DNA of 64,000 nucleotides from Streptomyces radiopugnans (GTDB lineage: Bacteria > Actinomycetota > Actinomycetes > Streptomycetales > Streptomycetaceae): NCBI RefSeq assembly GCF_900110735.1, contig NZ_FOET01000003.1, positions 1 through 64,000 of the forward strand, given 5' to 3'. Both the position numbers and the translations under genes were made by a program. Positions 12,183 to 21,293 of this stretch are shown piece by piece (the first letter of the stretch is position 1; the number at the start of each line of letters is the position of its first letter). The notes below the pieces were generated by a model. The model saw only the letters and a program-made list of their open reading frames with translations. It had not been told where the DNA came from and searched no databases.

Positions 12183-13622
12183 TCACCGCGCGCCGTTCCG
12201 CGCGGGTTTGCGGAGGAACAGCACGGCCGCGAGCACTCCGGCGAGCACGATGGCGGCGTTCACGGCGACGGCCACCTTCAGTCCGCCGAGGATGCCCGCG
12301 GCGCCCGTGCCGGTGATGGAGGCGGTCGCGACGGCGCTCATGATCGGCGTGCCCGTCGTGATGCCGACCTGCTGGGTCATGGTCGCCAGGCCGGTGGCGA
12401 GGCCCTGCTCGTGGTCGGGGAGCCCCGTCGTCGCGGTGATCATGAAGCCCACGATCACCAGCATGTTGCCCACGCCTCCGGCGAAGGTGGCCGCCAGCAG
12501 CAGCCACATCCACGACCGGTCGTCCCCGAGGCCGAGGAGCGCCGCGGTGGCGACGGTCTGCAGCAGGCCGCCGGCGATCAGCGTCGACCGGGTGCCGATC
12601 CGCCCGACGACCCGTGGGGCGGTGGACCCGCCGATGACCGTTCCGATGCCCAGCACGCCGAACGACAGACCGGCGGAGAGCGGGGAGAAGTCCAGGACCT
12701 TCTGGAGGTGGAGGGTCACCAGGAAGACCAGGGAGGTCTCGGTGAGGAAGGCGATCAGACCGGCGACGTTGCCCCAGGCCACGTTGCGCCGGCGCAGCAC
12801 TCCCACCGGCACCAGCGGGGAGGCCGCCCTGCTCTCGACGGCGTGGAAGAGCCGCAGCAGCGCCGCGCCCACGGCGAGGGACGCCAGGGCGACGGGCGCG
12901 GTCCAGCCGTGCTCACCGGCCTGGGTGAGGCCGAATACGACGGCCAGCAGGCCGAGCGTGACGGTGACGGCGCCGGGCAGGTCCAGCTTCGGTCGGCCCT
13001 CCGGGTGCGACTCCTTGATCACCACCACCGCGGCGACCACCACGGCGGCGACCACCGGCACGTTGACGAAGAAGGCCCAGCGCCAGGAGAGGAGGTCCGT
13101 CAGCAGACCGCCGAGGATGGCGCCGGTGGTGAACCCGGCCGACATGAGCGCTCCGTTGAGCCCCAGCGCCTTGTCCCGCAGCGGCCCCTCGGGGAAGGAC
13201 GTGGTCAGCAGCGACAGGCCCGCCGGCGTCACCGCGGCCGTCGCCAGACCCTGGAGGATCCGCGCCACGATGAGCAGTTCGGGCGAGGTCGCCAGACCGC
13301 CCAGCAGCGATGCCGCGCCCAGGAGCAGCAGGCCGCCCAGGAACAGCCGCCTGCGGCCGAACAGGTCCGCGATACGCCCGAAAAGCAGCGTGAAACCGGC
13401 CGCGCACAGCGCGAAGGACGTCGCGATCCACTGGAGGTTCGCCAGCTCGAAGCCCAGGCCCTCGCCGATGACCGGCAGCGCCACGTTCAGGATGGAGAAG
13501 TCCACGGCCAGCATGAACTGCGCGGCCAGCAGGATCACCAGCACCAGCCGCAGGCGGGGGGTGAGCCGTGTGGGAGGCGGTTCCTCGGCCGGTCTCACAT
13601 CGGCCGTGTCGATGACGCTCAT
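12183..13622 (-). CDS. MFS drug transporter, DHA2 (14-TM) family
   Basis: 479-residue proton-coupled exporter. About fourteen hydrophobic helices are visible. Family signatures are the motif C-like segment AVDFSILNVALPVIGEGL in helix 1, the motif A region GRIADLFGRRR between helices 2 and 3, and WRWAFFVNVP in helix 6, as in EmrB/QacA exporters. The start MSVIDTADV has AAGGGAA upstream. It diverges from an XRE-type regulator across 193 bp, a common arrangement in which the regulator controls the pump. Substrate unknown. Confidence 0.93.
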   Translation of the reverse strand: MSVIDTADVRPAEEPPPTRLTPRLRLVLVILLAAQFMLAVDFSILNVALPVIGEGLGFELANLQWIATSFALCAAGFTLLFGRIADLFGRRRLFLGGLLLLGAASLLGGLATSPELLIVARILQGLATAAVTPAGLSLLTTSFPEGPLRDKALGLNGALMSAGFTTGAILGGLLTDLLSWRWAFFVNVPVVAAVVVAAVVVIKESHPEGRPKLDLPGAVTVTLGLLAVVFGLTQAGEHGWTAPVALASLAVGAALLRLFHAVESRAASPLVPVGVLRRRNVAWGNVAGLIAFLTETSLVFLVTLHLQKVLDFSPLSAGLSFGVLGIGTVIGGSTAPRVVGRIGTRSTLIAGGLLQTVATAALLGLGDDRSWMWLLLAATFAGGVGNMLVIVGFMITATTGLPDHEQGLATGLATMTQQVGITTGTPIMSAVATASITGTGAAGILGGLKVAVAVNAAIVLAGVLAAVLFLRKPARNGAR

Positions 13623-13815
13623 CAGGGGGTTCCCTTCTTTTCTCTCACGCGTGCTCGTCGCGGGGGAGAGCCTCGCCGGGGCGCGGCACCCCAGCCAGAA
13701 CCCGCTTGAGACCAGCACCGCGCAGGGTGGTCACGACAGGACCACCCTCGGCCGCGGCGCGGGCCGCCCGGCCCGGGCATCCTGGAGACCGCAGCCGCCG
13801 ACCCGAGGGGTGCCG

Positions 13816-14718
13816 ATGAGCGCGTCGTCCGAACTGGGAGACTTCCTGAGGAGCCGTCGCGGCGACCTCCGCCCGGAGGACGTCGGTCTCCTGCGGCACA
13901 CGGGCCGGCGCCGCGTACCGGGGCTGCGCCGCGAGGAGCTGGCGATGCTCGCCGGCGTCAGCGTCACCCACTACACCCGGCTGGAGCAGGGGCGGGCGAC
14001 GACCGCCTCGGACTCCGTCCTGGACGCGATCGCCCGGGCGCTGCGGCTGACCGACGACGAGACCGCCCACCTGAAGGACCTGGCCCGCCCCGCGGCCCCC
14101 CGGCGCGTCCCCGCCGCCCCGCGGGCGGAGTACGCCGGCGCGTCGGCCCGGCAGCTCCTGTCCGCCATGACGGCGGTCCCCGCCCTGGTCCTGGACCGCC
14201 GCAACGACATCCTCGCCTGGAACCGGCTGGGCCACGCGCTGCTGGCCGGGCACCTGGACCCGAAGGGACCGGACAACCCGAGCGCCCGTCCCAACCTCAC
14301 CCGACTGCTCTTCCTCGACGAGCACTTCCGCACCCTGTACGCCGACTGGAACAAGGAGGCCCAGCTCGCGGTCGCCTCGCTGCGCCTGGTGGCCGGGCGC
14401 CACCCCGACGACCGCCGGCTGGCCGAACTCGTCGGGCACCTCGCGATGCGGAGCCCCGACTTCGCCTCCCGGTGGGCCAGGCACCCGGTGCGCACCTGCA
14501 CCTCGGGCGTCAAGCACTTCCGCCACCCCGTGGTCGGCGCCATGGAACTCGCCTTCGAGAACCTCCACATCCCCGGCGGCTCGGGGCAGCGCATGATCGC
14601 TTACAGCGCCGAGCCCGGCTCACCGTCCGACGCGGCCCTGCGGCTTCTGGACAGCTCCACCGCGCCCGGCACGCGAGTGCCGGAGGGCGTGGCGGAGGAG
14701 GAGCTCCGCGGCGTGTGA
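13816..14718 (+). CDS. XRE-family regulator with MmyB-like ligand-binding domain
   Basis: 300 residues. Residues ~35-85 form a helix-turn-helix (VPGLRREELAMLAGVSVTHY, TRLEQGR). Residues ~110-280 form the PAS-like MmyB ligand-binding domain (VPALVLDRRNDILAWN, FASRWARHPVR, KHFRHPVVGAMEL), known from this family to bind small hydrophobic ligands. The ATG has CGAGGGG upstream. The gene diverges from the MFS exporter and probably represses or activates it. Confidence 0.92.
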   Translation: MSASSELGDFLRSRRGDLRPEDVGLLRHTGRRRVPGLRREELAMLAGVSVTHYTRLEQGRATTASDSVLDAIARALRLTDDETAHLKDLARPAAPRRVPAAPRAEYAGASARQLLSAMTAVPALVLDRRNDILAWNRLGHALLAGHLDPKGPDNPSARPNLTRLLFLDEHFRTLYADWNKEAQLAVASLRLVAGRHPDDRRLAELVGHLAMRSPDFASRWARHPVRTCTSGVKHFRHPVVGAMELAFENLHIPGGSGQRMIAYSAEPGSPSDAALRLLDSSTAPGTRVPEGVAEEELRGV

Positions 14719-14860
14719 CGGCTTCCGGCTCCCAAGGGCCCCCGGCCCGCCGTTTCATCCCCTGGGCAGCGGGCCGGGCGCTTCGCCCTCCGGTACGGCG
14801 GGCACCCCGGTGCGCGACCGCACGCCGGTCGCCGGGTGATCGGCGGGACCGTGGGAGCGG

Positions 14861-15190
14861 TCAGGGCAGTTCGGGGCGTACGAGGGCCCGGGCGATCGGC
14901 TCTCCGGTGCGTTCCGCGTAGGACATGCGCTCCCGCACCTCGCGAAGGGTGCGCGGCCGGTAGCCGGGCCCGCCGCAGCAGTTCCTGTGGAAACGGATCC
15001 CCGCATTCACCAGCACCGTGAGCACTCGCCAGCCCTCGTCGTCCCGCCTCCGGGGCGCCGCGAAGGCCGACCCGACGTGGACCAGTCCCTCGCCGCACCG
15101 GGGGCACCGCCGCTCGTGGTCACCGGGGTAGGGCTGCTTGTAGGACGCCCGGCACGGCAGGCAGACGTACGAGGTCTTCGCGTGTCCCAT
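14861..15190 (-). CDS. Small zinc-ribbon protein
   Basis: 109 residues beginning MGHAKTSYVCLPCRASYKQ. Two CxxC pairs (CLPC and CPRCGE, with GDHERR between) make a zinc ribbon near residues 10-40. The C-terminal half contains FHRNCCGGPGYRP and a helical tail. The family is widespread in Streptomyces, with no known role. Only the 5' end, including the start codon, is duplicated at 12029-12056. Confidence 0.8.
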   Translation of the reverse strand: MGHAKTSYVCLPCRASYKQPYPGDHERRCPRCGEGLVHVGSAFAAPRRRDDEGWRVLTVLVNAGIRFHRNCCGGPGYRPRTLREVRERMSYAERTGEPIARALVRPELP

Positions 15191-15196
15191 GCGGTC
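15169..15196. repeat. Direct repeat copy B (28 bp) at the start of the zinc-ribbon gene
   Basis: Same 28-bp sequence as 12029-12056, with one C/T difference. It spans the start codon and first codons of the intact zinc-ribbon gene. The copies are 3,140 bp apart and bracket the MFS exporter and XRE regulator. Confidence 0.85.
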
Positions 15197-15366
15197 AGCG
15201 TAGGTCCGCCGCCGGCCCGTCTCGACGGATTTACGGACCGGTCCGGTGCCCGGCCGCCGTCGTCGTCCCCGGCGAGGCCGAATGAAAGCGTGACGGCGAG
15301 CGGTCACGCGGGGCGCGGTGGGGGCCGCCCTTGGCAACGTCCACGCCCGCCTGTCACGATCAGGCC

Positions 15367-15582
15367 GTGATCGACCTTCAGAAGGTCGCCAGAGGTGCGG
15401 ACGTCTTCCTCGACCTGGCGGGCGTGGTGATCGGTTCCCTGATGCTGGTGATCGGTGTCGAGACCTACCGGGACGGTGGGTCCATGGGCTGGCCCATCGC
15501 CGGATCGGTGCTGCTCCTGATCAACCTCTGGGTGGCCTCCCGCCGATTCGTCCGACGCGGGAGATCGACCCCGTCACCGTAA
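15367..15582 (+). CDS. Small membrane protein with two TM helices
   Basis: 71 residues from a GTG (VIDLQKVARGADVF). Two hydrophobic segments are visible: LAGVVIGSLMLVIGV and WPIAGSVLLLINLWVAS, followed by a basic tail that should stay cytosolic. The ribosome site is weak, so the exact start is uncertain. Function unknown. Confidence 0.6.
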   Translation: MIDLQKVARGADVFLDLAGVVIGSLMLVIGVETYRDGGSMGWPIAGSVLLLINLWVASRRFVRRGRSTPSP

Positions 15583-15841
15583 CCGCGCACGGGTGGCCGC
15601 CCGTCGACCGCCCTCGCTCGGTTTCCTTCGGTCCAGTACCGCTGGAGCCGGGCCACCGCCTCGCCCCTGGTCGTCTCGGCCACCGTCTCCTCCGCGAGAC
15701 CGACCCGGTGGATCGGAGGCGCGCCGGCTGATGGTGCCGTGGCCCCGGAGACCCGAGATCGTCACGCAGGCCGGTTCCGCAGACGGCGGCTCAGCCGGAC
15801 GTACGGGGCCACAGCCGGTGCACCCGCCCGGTGACGCGACG

Positions 15842-16699
15842 TCAGCCGCCGGTGACGGGAGGGGTGGTGGACGGGTCGAGGCGGCGCAGGATACGGCGCA
15901 GGGAGCGGGCGGGGTCGCTGCCGGCTGGGAGTTCGGCGAGGCGGGTGCGCAGGCGGCGTACGAGACCGACGGGGACGGAGTCCGTGTCCGCGGCCGTGTC
16001 ACTCAGCAGGCGGTCGGTGGTGTTGGCGCACCAGTACAGGAGGAAGGGCAGCTCCTCGCGGGCGGCGGCGTCCAGCAGCACCTCCAGCTTCGCCTGGTCC
16101 GGCTCGGCGTAGAGGCGAGCGAGGGCGGCCACACGCTCGCCGGGCTTCTCGGACGCCAGCATGGCGTCGGTGTCGAAGCCGGGTACGCGCGGCACCACCT
16201 TCAGCATCTCGCCGAAGATCCGCTCCTGGCGCGCGGTGCGCAGGGAGCTGCTCGGCATCCGCTCGCGCACCTGCGCGTACTCGGTGACGAGCCGTTCGAG
16301 GGCGTCGGCCGCCCAGGAGGCGTCGTCCTCCGTTCCCCGCCGGTCCTCCGGGTCGGGGCCGTTGGCCGCGGCGAGGGCCACGCGGGCGGTGGCCGCCGCC
16401 CCGTCCACCTGCTGGTCCAGGCGCGTGGCGCGCTCCTCCGCCGCGCCGATGCGCTCCTCCAGTCGCCGGTACTCCAGCCGCGCGCCGCCCGGCAGTTCGA
16501 TGCTGTGGAACAGGTCGCCCAGCCACGGCACCAGGGCGATCACGAGCAGCGCGACCGCCGTGCTGTCGATGCTCAGTTCGGGGAACAGCACGTGGACGAG
16601 TGCCAGCGCCGTCGCCGCACAGGTGACGGCCGCCCCCGTCCAGCGCCTGCGGCGTACGAGGCCGCGCTCGGTGTCCCCTGCGTCGCTCCCCCTGGACAT
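15842..16699 (-). CDS. Membrane-anchored coiled-coil hypothetical protein
   Basis: 285 residues. Two hydrophobic segments at ~20-65 (TGAAVTCAATALALVHVLF, STAVALLVIALVPWL) are followed by a predicted coiled coil (EYRRLEERIGAAEERATRLDQQV), then a helical cytosolic domain of ~180 residues. The start ATG encodes SRGSDAGDTERG. I recognise no family with known function. It is transcribed in the same direction as the VOC and K+-channel genes upstream. Confidence 0.72.
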   Translation of the reverse strand: MSRGSDAGDTERGLVRRRRWTGAAVTCAATALALVHVLFPELSIDSTAVALLVIALVPWLGDLFHSIELPGGARLEYRRLEERIGAAEERATRLDQQVDGAAATARVALAAANGPDPEDRRGTEDDASWAADALERLVTEYAQVRERMPSSSLRTARQERIFGEMLKVVPRVPGFDTDAMLASEKPGERVAALARLYAEPDQAKLEVLLDAAAREELPFLLYWCANTTDRLLSDTAADTDSVPVGLVRRLRTRLAELPAGSDPARSLRRILRRLDPSTTPPVTGG

Positions 16700-16732
16700 G
16701 GCGTCCAGGATGGCAGGGCGCCGGTGCCGCTG

Positions 16733-17137
16733 TCAGGCGTCCCGGGAACTCTCCCGGGAGCGGTCCTGGGGGTACCAGCGCAGTTCGACGGTGTTGCCGT
16801 CCGGGTCGAGGACGTAGACGGACTGGGCGGTGCCGCGCGCCCCGAAGCGGGGACCGGGGCCGTCCACCACGGTGAGGGCGCCGGAGTCCACGACCTCCTG
16901 CCAGTCCAGGGGTTCGACGACCAGGCAGATGTGGTCCACGTTGGAGCCGTCCCGGGGGCCCGCGACCAGGTCGATGATGGTCGTGCCGCTCACCCGCACC
17001 GACGGGAACGGCGCCTTCCCCGCGCGCCACTCCTCCACTCGCACCGGTTCCAGGCCCAGCGGGCCGCAGTAGAAGTCGAGGGACCGTTCGACGTCCTCGA
17101 CGTTGAGCACCAGGTGGTCGAAGGCGATGACGCGCAC
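16733..17137 (-). CDS. VOC-family (glyoxalase/dioxygenase fold) protein
   Basis: 134 residues with two beta-alpha-beta-beta-beta modules. Conserved elements are FDHLVLNVEDVERSLDFY at the N-terminus, NVDHICLVV mid-protein and VYVLDPDGNTVELRWY at the C-terminus. Two His and a Glu (DHLVL, DHICL, NTVELR) fit the metal site of this superfamily. The substrate cannot be inferred. A GTG start with TGAGGAGA upstream is used. Confidence 0.9.
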   Translation of the reverse strand: MRVIAFDHLVLNVEDVERSLDFYCGPLGLEPVRVEEWRAGKAPFPSVRVSGTTIIDLVAGPRDGSNVDHICLVVEPLDWQEVVDSGALTVVDGPGPRFGARGTAQSVYVLDPDGNTVELRWYPQDRSRESSRDA

Positions 17138-17294
17138 GGCGTTCTCCTCAACGGGCTTTCGGGGGCGGGCGGTCGGCGACCGGGAGCGCCTGCCACGCTA
17201 TCCGCCGGGGAGCGCGGGGGGTATCGGCCGCTGGTCCTGCGTCTGCGGAACGAGTGGCGGGGCGCCGTGAGCCGGGCGGCGTACGGCGCGCGGT

Positions 17295-17879
17295 TCACGC
17301 CTCCGGCTCGGAGGGCGCCCGGCGGCGCAGCGCCGACTTGACCGTGTCGACCACGAGCCGGGCCGCGACGCCCACCAGCAGCAGGCCGCCGGCCATCTGG
17401 ACCATCACGATGATCCGGGCCGTCTGGGATCGGGCGGTGATGTCGCCGTAGCCGACGGTGGCGAACGTCGTGAGCGCGAAGTACAGGGCGTCGGTGCGGG
17501 TGAGGGGTTCGGTGAAGCTGCCCGGCTCGGCCCTCTCCAGCAGGTGGTAGACGGTCGCGAACAGCAGCAGGAACAGCAGCAGTACGCTCACCAGCGCCTC
17601 GGCGGCACGCAGGATCGGACGGGGGGAGTGTTCGATCTCGCGGATCTCCCAGAGGAACAGGGCGAGGACGGCGAGCAGCCCCAGGACGAGGATGACGGCC
17701 GTGCCGCCGGTGAACTCCTCGTCCACGGGCAGCAGGTAGTACGCCACCAGGAGCGCCGCGGTGATGAAGGCCAGCCGCACCGCCGCGAGCACCGCGGGGA
17801 CGCCGTGGGCGGCACGGGCGTCGCGGACGCCCTCCCAGCTGTCCGGGGGCGGCCGGTGGGGCGGTTCGGGTGGCGGCAC
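17295..17879 (-). CDS. Potassium channel family protein (Ion_trans_2)
   Basis: 194 residues with four hydrophobic helices and one pore loop. The selectivity filter TFATVGYGD lies near residue 145, between helices 3 and 4, matching the K+ signature TVGYG. The two N-terminal helices are an unlicensed-looking membrane extension rather than a voltage sensor, since no arginine ladder is visible. There is no C-terminal RCK domain. A GTG start follows GGGAG. Confidence 0.92.
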   Translation of the reverse strand: MPPPEPPHRPPPDSWEGVRDARAAHGVPAVLAAVRLAFITAALLVAYYLLPVDEEFTGGTAVILVLGLLAVLALFLWEIREIEHSPRPILRAAEALVSVLLLFLLLFATVYHLLERAEPGSFTEPLTRTDALYFALTTFATVGYGDITARSQTARIIVMVQMAGGLLLVGVAARLVVDTVKSALRRRAPSEPEA

Positions 17880-18032
17880 GTGCGTCTCCCGGTGGTTCGG
17901 TCGCGGCCCGCGAGGCTGCGGCGGGCGCGAGGGCTTCGGCGGGCGCGAGGGCTTCGGCGGGCACGGGGGCTGCGGCGTGAGGGCTTCGGCGGGCGGGCCG
18001 CGGCCCCGGCTCGCACCCGGCCCGCGGCGGCG

Positions 18033-19556
18033 TCATGGGCGGACCGACACCGTCCAGCCGCGTTTGTAGGTGTCCGGCACCGGGTGGCGCGGCCAGTCGC
18101 GCGCCCAGGACGGCGGATCCGCCCGGCGCATGACCACCGCGTCGGACCGCTCGGGGGCGCGCGGGTCCGTTCTGACGCAGCCCGCGGCGTGCGCGACGGG
18201 GATCGCCGAGTCGTTGCCCGTGACCGCGCACGGGGCGCGTACGCCGTGCGCGTGGAGCACCGCCGCGATGCGCCGCCAGTCCTCACGCGCCTGCTCCTGG
18301 ACGCCCGCGTGGGTGTGCGCCAGGGTGGCCTGGACGGCCAGATGGCCCGCCAGCGCCACGGCGAGGACGGCCGCCGCCGGCACCGAGCGGCGGGCCCGGT
18401 CCACCAGGCGGAGCAGGCCGAGGGCGGCCGGTACGGCCAGCAGCGCGTAGCCGGGCAGCAGGAAGCGCGGCGCGGCGTAGGGCAGCAGGAAGAAGTACTG
18501 CGCCACGAGCGAGCCGGCCGTGACCGCGGCCAGCCACAGCGGCGCCGCGTCCCCCGTGCCCGCCATGCCCCACGGCGTACGGGAGCGGCGTGCCGCGAGC
18601 AGGCCCAGCGCGGCGAGCAGCGCCAGCAGCGGCCACCAGGCCGCGGCCGCCCACCACACGCCGTCGCCCGTGCAGGGGCGGCACAGCAGTGGGCCGTCCA
18701 GCGAGGTGAAGTGGTGGGCCACCGACAGCACCGGCCGCATGCCGCCCTGGACCTCGCTCGCCTCGGCGAGCCGCTGCGCCACCCCGCCGAACCGCAGCCA
18801 CGCCTCCACCACCCACGGCAGCGCGCCCGCCGCGGCGCCCGCGGCCACGGCCAGGACCCTGCCCCGGCCGCGCCAGGCGGGCACCGCGGCGGCGGCCAGC
18901 AGCAGGGGCAGGGCGACGGCCGCGCCCTCGTTGGGCCGCATCAGGGTCGCCACGGCCAGTCCGGCGGCCAGCCCGGCGTACCGCGCGCCGCGGCCGGGCC
19001 CGCGCCCCGCGAAGCAGCCCGCCGCCGCGAGCGCGCCCATCGCCGTGTAGTGGTTGGGCATCGCGGCGCCCGCGTAGAACAGCGCCGTCCACAGCGAGCC
19101 GTACAGCGCAGCCGCCACCCACACCGCCGACGGCCGGGGCACCACCCGCAGCCAGGGGCGGAACCCCAGGTACAGCGCGACGCTCGACAGCGCCAGCAGC
19201 CAGATCCTCAGCAGCACGGCCGAGTCGCTCCAGGAGGCGACCGGGAACAGCAGCAGGGGCACGCCGCGGGTGCGCGGGGCGCTGAACGGGGTCGGGGGGC
19301 CGTAGGGGGAGAAGCGGCTGGCGTAGACCGTCTCGTCCCAGCCGAGCGGCAGGGTGAGCGGCACCAGGAGGGCGGCGGACAGCGCCAGGAGGACGCAGAC
19401 GGCCGCCAGTCTCCGGGCCTCCCGCCGCAGGGCGCTCGGCGAGCCCGGCGCCACGGCCACGGCTCCGGCGCCGCCGAGCCCTCCGGGGCCGACGAGCCCG
19501 CCGGGGAGCGGGACCGTGCGGCCGAAGGTCGGGGCTCTGTCCGGCACGGCGTTCAC
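18033..19556 (-). CDS. GT-C (ArnT/PMT-like) membrane glycosyltransferase
   Basis: 507 residues with about ten to twelve hydrophobic helices. The first external loop carries the Asp-Glu pair (PLGWDETVYASRF) that is catalytic in polyprenyl-phosphate-dependent GT-C enzymes. NHYTAMGAL and TLMRPNEGAAV match conserved loops of the superfamily. The C-terminal ~90 residues form an extracytoplasmic domain (REDWRRIAAVLHAHGV). It probably transfers a lipid-linked sugar to a cell-envelope acceptor. The GTG at 19556 has TGGAGG upstream. Confidence 0.82.
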   Translation of the reverse strand: MNAVPDRAPTFGRTVPLPGGLVGPGGLGGAGAVAVAPGSPSALRREARRLAAVCVLLALSAALLVPLTLPLGWDETVYASRFSPYGPPTPFSAPRTRGVPLLLFPVASWSDSAVLLRIWLLALSSVALYLGFRPWLRVVPRPSAVWVAAALYGSLWTALFYAGAAMPNHYTAMGALAAAGCFAGRGPGRGARYAGLAAGLAVATLMRPNEGAAVALPLLLAAAAVPAWRGRGRVLAVAAGAAAGALPWVVEAWLRFGGVAQRLAEASEVQGGMRPVLSVAHHFTSLDGPLLCRPCTGDGVWWAAAAWWPLLALLAALGLLAARRSRTPWGMAGTGDAAPLWLAAVTAGSLVAQYFFLLPYAAPRFLLPGYALLAVPAALGLLRLVDRARRSVPAAAVLAVALAGHLAVQATLAHTHAGVQEQAREDWRRIAAVLHAHGVRAPCAVTGNDSAIPVAHAAGCVRTDPRAPERSDAVVMRRADPPSWARDWPRHPVPDTYKRGWTVSVRP

Positions 19557-20132
19557 GCGGCCTCCACCCGGTCGTTCTGCGGCCTGCGGTCTGCCCCCCG
19601 CTCGCCGTTTGTACCAGCGCGCCGGCCGGGGCGGCGCGCACCCGCGCGGCGGCCGCACCGATCGGACGACGGTCGTACGGCAGCCGGCCTACGGCCGCGT
19701 CCCCGGTGAGTGCCGGAACGGGCGCGGCGGGCAGGGGCGCACGCGGGGAAGCGGGCGCTGTGACGCACGCCCCAGGCGCCTGGTCCGGCGTCGGCGGCGG
19801 GAGCCCCGGACACACCGGGAGCCGCGGCCCGCGCCGGTCCGGGACCAGGCGCACAGAAGGCGGTGAACAGCGTCTGACCTGGGGTTTCGTCCGCCGGAGA
19901 GCACCGGGGCCGGCTGCCCCGGACGGGGCGGGCCGCGACTTTGGGCGGGACCGTGAGGCAGGAGGGCGGGCGGGTCCGCGAGGCGGGGCCGGGACAGGCG
20001 GAGTCCTGGCCTCCCGGCCCGGAAGAAGTCTCAAGTAGGCTACGGCACCGTTGCCGTCCGGCAAGGATGCCGGAAACCGTGACGCCCGCCGATGCTCTCG
20101 ACCGGGTTCGTACAAAGAAGCGGGGTACAGCG
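19557..20132. other. 576-bp intergenic region with long inverted repeat
   Basis: No convincing gene is seen between the divergent glycosyltransferase and acyl-CoA dehydrogenase. It contains an 11-bp inverted repeat (GCGCCTGGTCC at 19776-19786 and its complement at 19842-19852) separated by 55 bases. An in-frame extension of the dehydrogenase into this region looks non-coding. Confidence 0.6.
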
Positions 20133-21290
20133 GTGGTGCGGATGGAACTGGGGACCGCGGTGTCCGCCGCCCGTGAGATCGCCGAGGAGGTCCTGCGCCC
20201 GCAGGCTGCCGCCGTCGACACGGAGCAGCGGTGGCCCGCGGAGGGCATGGCGGCCCTGCTCTCCCGGCTGGGCGGGCTGGTGGTGCCCGAGCACTCCGGC
20301 GGCTTGGGGCACGGGCTGCTGGCCGTGGCGCAGGTGGGCGAGGCGACGGGCCGGGCCTGCGCGTCGACGTCGATCTGCTTCGGCATGCACCTGGTCGGCT
20401 CGGCGGTGATCTCCGCACAGGCCGGCGCCGTGCAGCGGGAGCGGTACCTGGAGCCGATCGCCGCCGGGGAGCACCTGACGACACTGGCCCTGTCGGAGCC
20501 CGGGACGGGCGGCGAGTTCTGGCTGCCGCAGACGCGCATGGAGCGCTCCGGCGACGGCCGGCTGCGGCTGACCGGCGCGAAGAGCTTCGTCACCAACGGC
20601 GGCCACGCCGACTCCTATGTCCTGTCCACCGTCGCCGTGGGCCCGCGGACGCCGCCCGGCCAGTTCTCCTGCACGGTCGTCGACGCCGCCACGCCCGGCC
20701 TGGAGTGGGGGCCCGAGTGGCACGGTTTCGGCATGCGGGGCAACGCCTCGCGCGGCCTGGAGCTGCCCGGTGTGGAGATCCCCGTCGAATGCCTGCTGGG
20801 CAACGAGGGCGACGAGATCTGGTACGTGTTCAACGTCGTCGCCCCCTACTTCCTGATGGCCATGGCCGGCACCTACCTGGGCGTCGCCGCGGCCGCCCTG
20901 GAGGAGGCCCGCTCCCATCTGCTGCGGCGGCGCACGCGCGCCGGCCGGGTCCTGGCCGGCAACCCGGTCGTACAGCACCGGCTGGGCACGATGTGGGCCC
21001 GGGTGGAACGCACCCGGCGGCTGATCTACCACGCCGCCGCCGAGGCGGAGCTCGGCGGCCCCGAGGCCCTGCCGGGGCTGGCCTCGGCCAAGGCCGAGAT
21101 CGCCGACGCGGCCGAGGCGACCGTGAACGACGCCCTGACCCTGGTCGGCGGGATCGGCTACGGGACCGACTCGCCGCTGCAGCGGATGCTGCGCGACGCC
21201 CGCGCCGCCCATGTGATGTCCCCGGTCACCGACGTGCTGCGGGTGTGGACCGGCAAGGCGCTGCTGGACGAACCGCTGCTGGAGGGCTGA
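20133..21290 (+). CDS. Acyl-CoA dehydrogenase family protein
   Basis: About 385 residues, the standard length. It is an FAD enzyme oxidising acyl-CoA at the alpha-beta bond. Visible elements are LALSEPGTGG (flavin/substrate loop, near residue 118), LRLTGAKSFVTNG, and the C-terminal helical bundle ending GGIGYGTDSPLQRMLRDARA, which places the usual acyl-binding tail. The N-terminus may be GTG 20133, GTG 20136 or ATG 20142. The phosphatase gene starts 3 bp after its stop codon, so they are probably co-translated. Confidence 0.9.
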   Translation: MVRMELGTAVSAAREIAEEVLRPQAAAVDTEQRWPAEGMAALLSRLGGLVVPEHSGGLGHGLLAVAQVGEATGRACASTSICFGMHLVGSAVISAQAGAVQRERYLEPIAAGEHLTTLALSEPGTGGEFWLPQTRMERSGDGRLRLTGAKSFVTNGGHADSYVLSTVAVGPRTPPGQFSCTVVDAATPGLEWGPEWHGFGMRGNASRGLELPGVEIPVECLLGNEGDEIWYVFNVVAPYFLMAMAGTYLGVAAAALEEARSHLLRRRTRAGRVLAGNPVVQHRLGTMWARVERTRRLIYHAAAEAELGGPEALPGLASAKAEIADAAEATVNDALTLVGGIGYGTDSPLQRMLRDARAAHVMSPVTDVLRVWTGKALLDEPLLEG

Positions 21291-21293
21291 GGC

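Noticed and set aside
14861..15337. Longer N-terminal form of the zinc-ribbon protein
   Set aside because: The upstream part is Arg/Pro-rich and unlike the MGHAKTS start; the duplicated repeat also centres on the 15190 start.
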